A stretch of DNA of 64,000 nucleotides from Pedobacter steynii (GTDB taxonomy: Bacteria; Bacteroidota; Bacteroidia; Sphingobacteriales; Sphingobacteriaceae). Positions 59,248-64,000 of the stretch are shown piece by piece (position 1 is the first letter of the stretch; each line of letters opens with the position of its first letter). Made by a program: the position numbers and the translations under genes. The notes beneath the pieces are model-generated. The model was not told the origin of the DNA. It did no database searches and saw nothing but the letters and a program-made list of their open reading frames with translations. The DNA lies in NCBI RefSeq assembly GCF_001721645.1, contig NZ_CP017141.1, positions 1,302,001 to 1,366,000 on the forward strand. The letters are read 5' to 3'.

Positions 59248-61755
59248 ATGTATAGACGAAATCGATGTTTTTTAACTATTTATATAGGTTTTGTTGCCTT
59301 AATTCTATTTTCTTCATATAGGAACGGGCTTCGGCAGGAAAAGGAAACCTGGATCAGAATAAATCTTGTTGGTTATCAGTCAAAATCAATTAAAGTAGCG
59401 GTATGGGTTAGTAAAACAGACGATCCCCCGGAAAGTTTCGACTTGATAGACAAGAATAGTGGTACAGTTGTTTATCGCTCAAAAAAAATACATTGTTTTG
59501 GAAAATATGGTCCTTTCAGTAATTCCTGCCGACTGGATTTCAGTGAATTTAAGCAATCCGGTCGTTACCAGCTTAAAGTTGGAGGGGTGTATTCTCCGGA
59601 AGTGATCATTAATGATGAGGTATACCGGAATACTGCTGACTTTGCTTTACGATATATGCGTCAGCAAAGGAGTGATTTTAATCCCTACCTAAAAGATAGT
59701 TGTCATACCAAAGACGGCTACACGATGTATGGACCGATGCGGGATAGCACTCATATAGATGTTAGCGGTGGCTGGCACGACGCCTCCGACTATTTACAGT
59801 ATGCAACAACTTCAGCAAATGCGACCTATCACCTGCTTGCGGCTTATCGTGATTTTCCTGCTGTTTTTAGAGATCAATACCAAGCAAACGGCTTGAAAGG
59901 GATTAACGGCCAGGCAGATATATTGGATGAGGCAAAATGGGGGTTAGATTGGCTGCTTAAAATGCATCCAAAAAAAGACTGGTTGTTCCATCAGATTGCG
60001 GATGACAGAGACCATAAGGGCTTACGCTTACCTAATAAAGATGAGGTTTCTTATGGAAAAGGAAAAGAAAGACCAGTCTATTTTGCTACAGGAAAAGTCC
60101 AGGGACTGGGTAAATTTAAAAACAGGTCTGATGGCGTCGCATCTGTGGCTGGGAAATTCAGCAGTGCGTTTGCACTGGGCAGCAAACTTTTTGATCAGCA
60201 AGATCCTCGTTATGCAAAATTGCTCCTTAGCAAATCTATGTCAGCTTACACTTTAGGGCTAAAGAAGCCGGGCGTACAGCAAACTGCCCCCATGGGGGCA
60301 CCTTATTTTTATGAAGAAGACAACTGGACCGACGATATGGAGCTGGCTGCGGCCAGCCTGTATCAAAAAACAGCCCGAAAAAAATATCTGAAACAGGCTG
60401 TTGATTTTGCTGGAAGGGAAAAAGTCAGTCCATGGATGGGAGCCGACACCGCTAGACATTATCAATGGTATCCTTTTCACAATTTCGGACACTATGAAAC
60501 GATAAAGACGGAAAGGATAAAAAAAGATACCCTTAGTGCTTATTATAGAAAAGGCCTGGAAAAAGTATGGAGTAAAGCGAAAAACAATGCATTTTATAGA
60601 GGAATACCTTTCATCTGGTGCTCAAATAACCTGACCAGCGCTTTTGCTATTCAAAGCTATTTATATTTTAATCTGACAGGGGATGAGACTTATGAGGCGC
60701 TGGCGCAGGCAAATTTCGATTGGCTATTTGGTTGTAATCCCTGGGGCTCCTCTATGGTTTATGGTCTGCCAGAATGGGGAGATACTCCCGAAGATCCACA
60801 TTCTGCATTTAGCTATCTACAGGGGTATCCTCTGGACGGAGGCATGGTAGATGGACCTGTCTACGGTCGTATTTATAAGAACCTGATCGGAATAAAACTA
60901 TATCATCCCGATGAATACGAAGCATTCCAATCGGATCTTGCCGTTTATCATGACGATTTCGGTGATTATAGTACAAATGAACCTACTATGGATGGTACTG
61001 CAGCTCTGGTTTATTTGCTGGCGGCATATGATCATCGCACGATTTCTTCCAATCTAAAATTTAGCCTTGATCAGGGGGCCGTAATCAGAGGCGATTCCTC
61101 AAAAAAACAATTGGCACTGATATTTACAGGACATGAGTTTGCAGATGGATTGGAAGAAATAAGTACTGTCCTGGAAAGACAGAGGGTGAAAGGATCTTTC
61201 TTTTTTACAGGCGCTTTTTACAATAATCCTGAATTTGAAAAAGGCATCAGGAAGTTGTATAGACAACAGCATTATCTGGGACCACATTCTAATGCACATC
61301 TGTTGTATGCGGACTGGAAAGAAAGAGATCGTCTACTGATTGATAAAACGACATTTGAGAACGATCTAAGAGCTAATTATAAAGCAATGGCCCGGTTTGG
61401 TATTTCTAAGGCTCAGGCAAAGTTCTTTTTGCCTCCCTATGAATGGCATAACCAGAAAGTGAGTGGCTGGACTGAGGAAATGGGCCTGGTATTAATCAAT
61501 TATACGCCTGGGACGAGGTCAAATGCAGATTATACCTGGCCAGAAATGGGAGCACGTTATGTGGAAACTAAGAAAATCTATCAATCGATTATTGATTATG
61601 AAAAGGAGCAATCCTTAAATGGATTTCTGTTGTTGACTCATGTTGGAACGGATGAAAGAAGAAAAGATAAGTTTTATTCTCAGCTGGAACGCTTGATCCA
61701 TTATCTTAAAGAAAAGGGATATCAGCTGGTGACTATTCCAGATTTGTTGAGATAG
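59248..61755 (+). CDS. GH9 glycoside hydrolase fused to a polysaccharide deacetylase (NodB) domain
   Basis: About 835 residues from ATG 59248 (MYRRNRCFLTIYIGF), with a membrane/signal segment. An N-terminal Ig-like domain (about 30-125) begins RINLVGYQ. The GH9 catalytic domain (about 130-595) has GGWHDASDYLQY (DxxD, about 178-181, canonical DAGD), the aromatic cleft residues, EDPHSAF (conserved His) and NEPTMDG (catalytic acid Glu, about 578). From about 605 comes a NodB/CE4-like domain: FTGHEFADG in place of TFDDG, PHSNAH (HxxxH metal motif, about 680-684) and LPPYEWHN. Probably an exported enzyme that cleaves and deacetylates the same glycan; the substrate is unknown. Confidence 0.9.
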   Translation: MYRRNRCFLTIYIGFVALILFSSYRNGLRQEKETWIRINLVGYQSKSIKVAVWVSKTDDPPESFDLIDKNSGTVVYRSKKIHCFGKYGPFSNSCRLDFSEFKQSGRYQLKVGGVYSPEVIINDEVYRNTADFALRYMRQQRSDFNPYLKDSCHTKDGYTMYGPMRDSTHIDVSGGWHDASDYLQYATTSANATYHLLAAYRDFPAVFRDQYQANGLKGINGQADILDEAKWGLDWLLKMHPKKDWLFHQIADDRDHKGLRLPNKDEVSYGKGKERPVYFATGKVQGLGKFKNRSDGVASVAGKFSSAFALGSKLFDQQDPRYAKLLLSKSMSAYTLGLKKPGVQQTAPMGAPYFYEEDNWTDDMELAAASLYQKTARKKYLKQAVDFAGREKVSPWMGADTARHYQWYPFHNFGHYETIKTERIKKDTLSAYYRKGLEKVWSKAKNNAFYRGIPFIWCSNNLTSAFAIQSYLYFNLTGDETYEALAQANFDWLFGCNPWGSSMVYGLPEWGDTPEDPHSAFSYLQGYPLDGGMVDGPVYGRIYKNLIGIKLYHPDEYEAFQSDLAVYHDDFGDYSTNEPTMDGTAALVYLLAAYDHRTISSNLKFSLDQGAVIRGDSSKKQLALIFTGHEFADGLEEISTVLERQRVKGSFFFTGAFYNNPEFEKGIRKLYRQQHYLGPHSNAHLLYADWKERDRLLIDKTTFENDLRANYKAMARFGISKAQAKFFLPPYEWHNQKVSGWTEEMGLVLINYTPGTRSNADYTWPEMGARYVETKKIYQSIIDYEKEQSLNGFLLLTHVGTDERRKDKFYSQLERLIHYLKEKGYQLVTIPDLLR

Positions 61756-61783
61756 TCGTGCTTTCTATTTTGAAATAAATCAA

Positions 61784-61791
61784 TATCTTTG
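61784..61791 (+). promoter_or_regulatory. -7 box of the small membrane protein gene
   Basis: TATCTTTG, an exact TAnnTTTG, 19 nt upstream of the ATG at 61811. The -33 element is not clear. Confidence 0.5.
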
Positions 61792-61810
61792 GGGCCTAAG
61801 TATTAAAAAG

Positions 61811-61993
61811 ATGACTAAACAAGAAGATAACAACAGTTTTGATTGGGTTTATTACGTTTTAGGCCTGGTTTTCGGCATTTTAACTGCGGCAATAATTTCA
61901 GGTGGCTTTCTATGGTCTGTTTTAGGAGGCATTATTGGATTTATTTTCGGTGCTGTTTTCTTAAATGGCATTGTTAAAGGACGTCAATATTAA
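61811..61993 (+). CDS. Small two-helix membrane protein
   Basis: 60 residues. A short polar start (MTKQEDNNSFDW) is followed by two hydrophobic, Gly-rich helices (VYYVLGLVFGILTAAIISGG and FLWSVLGGIIGFIFGAVF), then a short basic tail (KGRQY). No known family recognised; the exact -7 box in front and good codon use support a real gene. Likely in the inner membrane. Confidence 0.7.
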   Translation: MTKQEDNNSFDWVYYVLGLVFGILTAAIISGGFLWSVLGGIIGFIFGAVFLNGIVKGRQY

Positions 61994-62023
61994 TTTTCTG
62001 TTACTGAATAACCTCATTTTTCA

Positions 62024-62578
62024 ATGAAGAAATTAAGCTTTATAGCTGTTTTCGCATTGTTTTCTTCCTTTGCTGTTGCACAGGATGCAAAACTACCTGC
62101 CTTGGATTCTAGCCCGGCGGACATCGTTTATTATCCCCTAAATGCGGCAAAGGTAAAAGATGATTCCAGCCCTTCAATTAAGGTGATTTATTCAAGACCG
62201 AGTAGAAAAGGACGTGAAATTTTTGGTGTACTGGAACAATTTGGAAAAGTATGGCGCCTGGGAGCAAATGAATGCACCGAAATCAGATTTTTCAAAAATG
62301 TAGTAATTGGAGGCAAAAAAATTAAGGCGGGGATCTATAGCTTATATGCCATTCCGGAAAAAGATAAATGGGTAATCATTGTTAATAAGCAAACCGATCG
62401 TTGGGGTGCTTATACCTATAATGAAGCAAAAGATGTAGTGAGAGTAGAGGTCCCGGTTAAAACTTTGTCACAGCCAGTAGAAGCATTATCTATGACTTTT
62501 GTCCCTCAGAACGAGGGTGCTAATCTGGTCATTGCATGGGATAAAACAACGGTTGAGCTCCCTGTAACGATCAAATAG
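62024..62578 (+). CDS. DUF2911 exported protein
   Basis: 184 residues, signal peptide (MKKLSFIAVFALFSSFAVA). Family core: VIYSRPSRKGREIFG, VWRLGANECTEIRFFKNV, AGIYSLYAIPEKDKW and WGAYTYNEAKDVVRVEVPV, all hallmarks of DUF2911, a beta-sandwich domain of unknown function common in Bacteroidota. Followed by a strong terminator. Confidence 0.88.
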   Translation: MKKLSFIAVFALFSSFAVAQDAKLPALDSSPADIVYYPLNAAKVKDDSSPSIKVIYSRPSRKGREIFGVLEQFGKVWRLGANECTEIRFFKNVVIGGKKIKAGIYSLYAIPEKDKWVIIVNKQTDRWGAYTYNEAKDVVRVEVPVKTLSQPVEALSMTFVPQNEGANLVIAWDKTTVELPVTIK

Positions 62579-62595
62579 AAACACTAAAATATAGG

Positions 62596-62625
62596 AGAGG
62601 CCCGGTAAAATGATACCGGGCCTCT
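62596..62625. terminator. Bidirectional terminator after the DUF2911 gene
   Basis: Perfect 12-bp stem AGAGGCCCGGTA (62596-62607) and TACCGGGCCTCT (62614-62625) with a 6-nt loop; TTTC follows on the plus strand. It separates the convergent DUF2911 and anti-sigma genes. Confidence 0.88.
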
Positions 62626-62647
62626 TTCATTTAAGGGCGTTTCAACC

Positions 62648-63133
62648 TTAAGCTCTTCTCCTTCTAAGCAGACTATCTACAAAAACCAATGCCAGAAGCA
62701 GGTCGATAAAAAGAAACCCTTTAATAAAGGCAGGGGTTACATATTTCGTGAAATCGAGTTGTTCGGTCTGGAATGTAGTTTTGAAATCCAGATCTGGCAA
62801 TGTAAAAGTGCTATTACTGAATACATAAACGAGAATAGCCACAATCGTACAAACAAAGAAAGACATGATGCTGTAAATGATGCGCTTATCTACCTTTGTC
62901 TTTAAGGCTACAGGGGCGATTTCCAGCTTAACTTGTTCCATTACGTTCCTGGTGAACGACATGGAAGGCTCTTCGAGATCCATTCCGTTCATCTGCTCAT
63001 CAATCGCAAGAAGTTCCTTATATAAAGAACTGTAAACGGGATCAGAGGCTATTTTAGCTTCCACAGACAGGGTCTGTTCAGGGCTGGCGTTGCCATCAAT
63101 ATAATCCCAGATTTCTTCTTCCATCGTTATCAT
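62648..63133 (-). CDS. Putative anti-sigma factor, single-pass membrane protein
   Basis: 161 residues. N-terminal cytoplasmic part (EEEIWDYIDGNASPEQ, SVEAKIASDPVYSSLYKELL) resembles anti-sigma domains of Bacteroidota but has no HxxxCxxC zinc motif; then membrane helices near 85-105 and 138-157. ATG 63133 overlaps the sigma gene stop by 4 nt (ATGA); the later M4 at 63124 is also possible. Position after the ECF gene supports an anti-sigma role. Confidence 0.72.
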   Translation of the reverse strand: MITMEEEIWDYIDGNASPEQTLSVEAKIASDPVYSSLYKELLAIDEQMNGMDLEEPSMSFTRNVMEQVKLEIAPVALKTKVDKRIIYSIMSFFVCTIVAILVYVFSNSTFTLPDLDFKTTFQTEQLDFTKYVTPAFIKGFLFIDLLLALVFVDSLLRRRRA

Positions 63134-63711
63134 AATAACTCCTTTACTTCATCTTTTAACAAATATTGTAATTTATCTTTTAGTCTGATTCTTGCCCGAT
63201 GTAGTTTTACTTTCACGGTATTACTTTCCACGTTTAACGTTTTTCCGATCTCTTCCAGACTTTGTTCACCCTGGTAAAATAAGGTGATGATAGCGGCATC
63301 ATCAGCAGATAACAATGATATCGCCTGATTCAGGTATACATAGCCTGACCTTTTTTCAACTATATCTGCATTATAATCAGAAATGTGATTTTCCAGCTGG
63401 ATAATGCTTTCCTCCTCGTCTATTGATTGGACATCAAGGCGCTTTTTACGTAAAAAACTCATCGACGTGGTGTAAGTAATTGTATATAGCCAGGTAGAGA
63501 ATTTAGCGGTTTGCTTATAAGTTCCAAGAGCACGGTAAGCCTTAATGAAACAATCTTGAGCAATTTCTTCGGCATCTTCCCTGTTCTTGGAAAAACGCAT
63601 GGCCAACGTAAATACAAAGCGCTGATGACGTTTTACCAGCTCGGAATAAACCGCGGTATTTCCTGACAGGACTTCAGTAATTAAATCGATATCCGATTGC
63701 TTTTGCTGCAT
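63130..63711 (-). CDS. ECF-type RNA polymerase sigma factor
   Basis: 193 residues. Region 2: FVFTLAMRFSKNREDAEEIA and DCFIKAYRALGTYKQ, then FSTWLYTITYTTSM (-10 contacts). Region 4: LLSADDAAIITLFYQGEQSL and LNVESNTVKVKLHRAR (HTH for -35 binding). Autonomous ECF, followed by a translationally coupled putative membrane anti-sigma. Preceded by a partial hypothetical gene. Bacteroidota ECFs commonly govern stress or envelope functions; the regulon is unknown here. Confidence 0.94.
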   Translation of the reverse strand: MQQKQSDIDLITEVLSGNTAVYSELVKRHQRFVFTLAMRFSKNREDAEEIAQDCFIKAYRALGTYKQTAKFSTWLYTITYTTSMSFLRKKRLDVQSIDEEESIIQLENHISDYNADIVEKRSGYVYLNQAISLLSADDAAIITLFYQGEQSLEEIGKTLNVESNTVKVKLHRARIRLKDKLQYLLKDEVKELL

Positions 63712-63763
63712 ATATTTTTAAGACGCGCGTCTTTTTTAGAGAGGTTTCTGGGATGAAATGGAA

Positions 63764-64000
63764 TTAGAGTAGATCTTTTTGTTTATCCAGCCAGCTTTTT
63801 TCCACTGCATAAGAAAGAATGAGACCGAAACCTCCAAAGATGCTTAAACAGCCAAAGTAAACCGCAACGCTTTCGTCTTCATTTATTCCCATTGCCCTCA
63901 CTGTAAATAAGGCGATTAATAATCCTAATCCCAGGCCAACCAATAGCAATCCGAATTTTAAACTAAGGAAAGGTTTTGGCGCGCTCGCCCTTGGTCTGGA
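63764..64000 (-). CDS. Hypothetical membrane protein, 5'-truncated by window edge
   Basis: The minus-strand frame stays open to the right edge, so the N-terminus lies outside the window; the TTG at 63949 is internal. The visible 78 residues include SLKFGLLLVGLGLGLLIALF and YFGCLSIFGGFGLILSYAV, two hydrophobic helices, and a charged tail (DKQKDLL). The layout recalls DUF6249-type proteins encoded next to sigma genes in Sphingobacteriaceae, but this is not certain. It lies 52 nt upstream of the sigma gene on the same strand. Confidence 0.6.
   Translation of the reverse strand, partial: SRPRASAPKPFLSLKFGLLLVGLGLGLLIALFTVRAMGINEDESVAVYFGCLSIFGGFGLILSYAVEKSWLDKQKDLL

Noticed and set aside
1..64000. 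CRISPR arrays, tRNA or rRNA genes, insertion sequences, prophage
   Set aside because: None recognised by eye: no regularly spaced repeats, no transposase or integrase motifs, and few gaps between genes.

Overview
The window looks like chromosomal DNA from a Bacteroidota bacterium of the Sphingobacteriaceae type, most likely Pedobacter or a close relative. This is inferred from gene content and promoter style; no database search was possible. The evidence is the LpxC/FabZ fusion, the PorX regulator of type IX secretion, a DUF4175 protein, an HYC_CC_PP-type small protein, low-to-moderate G+C, and promoters of the Bacteroidota form TTTG/TTG - about 20 nt - TAnnTTTG. No tRNA, rRNA, CRISPR array, prophage or insertion sequence was seen. 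Almost all of it is core genome in short operons.

Layout. 0-12 kb: end of rmuC, thiL, then the divergent NAD genes nadA and nadB around a 400-bp AT-rich spacer that carries a perfect DnaA box, a carbonic-anhydrase-like gene, a large lipoprotein, mnmG with two parS-like palindromes just upstream, and an ABC-F ATPase. The DnaA-box spacer plus parS plus mnmG (gidA) makes this a candidate replication-origin neighbourhood. 12-25 kb: a structured gene-poor stretch, ybeY, a DUF4175 membrane coiled-coil protein, a phosphodiesterase, a cold-shock gene, and a group concerned with envelope and D-Ala metabolism (PBP4-type carboxypeptidase, AONS-like enzyme, histidine phosphatase, VanX-type dipeptidase, alanine dehydrogenase). 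25-34 kb: tsaE, porX, an HD hydrolase, the lipid A operon lpxD-lpxC/fabZ-lpxA with an ABC ATPase, efp, a formyl-THF cyclo-ligase, and the wreck of an OmpA-family gene. 34-42 kb: hutG-hutI, an exonuclease III-family gene, a secreted cyclophilin, a metal-handling cassette (cysteine-rich protein, HMA-domain protein, outer-membrane protein), YceI, a DODA-type dioxygenase and an aldehyde dehydrogenase. 43-50 kb: an exported peptidase island (degenerate FAD protein, two tandem M14 proteins, an S9 peptidase). 50-64 kb: peroxiredoxin plus AhpD-like protein, ppc, a tetR-tolC-hlyD-MFS efflux operon with a clear operator, a GH9/polysaccharide-deacetylase fusion, and an ECF sigma/anti-sigma pair at the right edge.

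Most notable observations: (i) the oriC/parS-like signals at 3.4-9.6 kb; (ii) the first of the two tandem M14 proteins has lost every residue needed for zinc catalysis, its HxxE motif reading ExxH, while its neighbour is intact, and both carry three DxDxDG calcium-type loops; (iii) the GH9-NodB fusion; (iv) a 22-bp perfect palindrome overlapping the efflux operon promoter; (v) leader hairpins before ppc and before the 7.5-kb lipoprotein gene; (vi) a lpxD promoter that predicts a leaderless mRNA; (vii) an EF-P whose loop tip is Asn instead of Lys or Arg.
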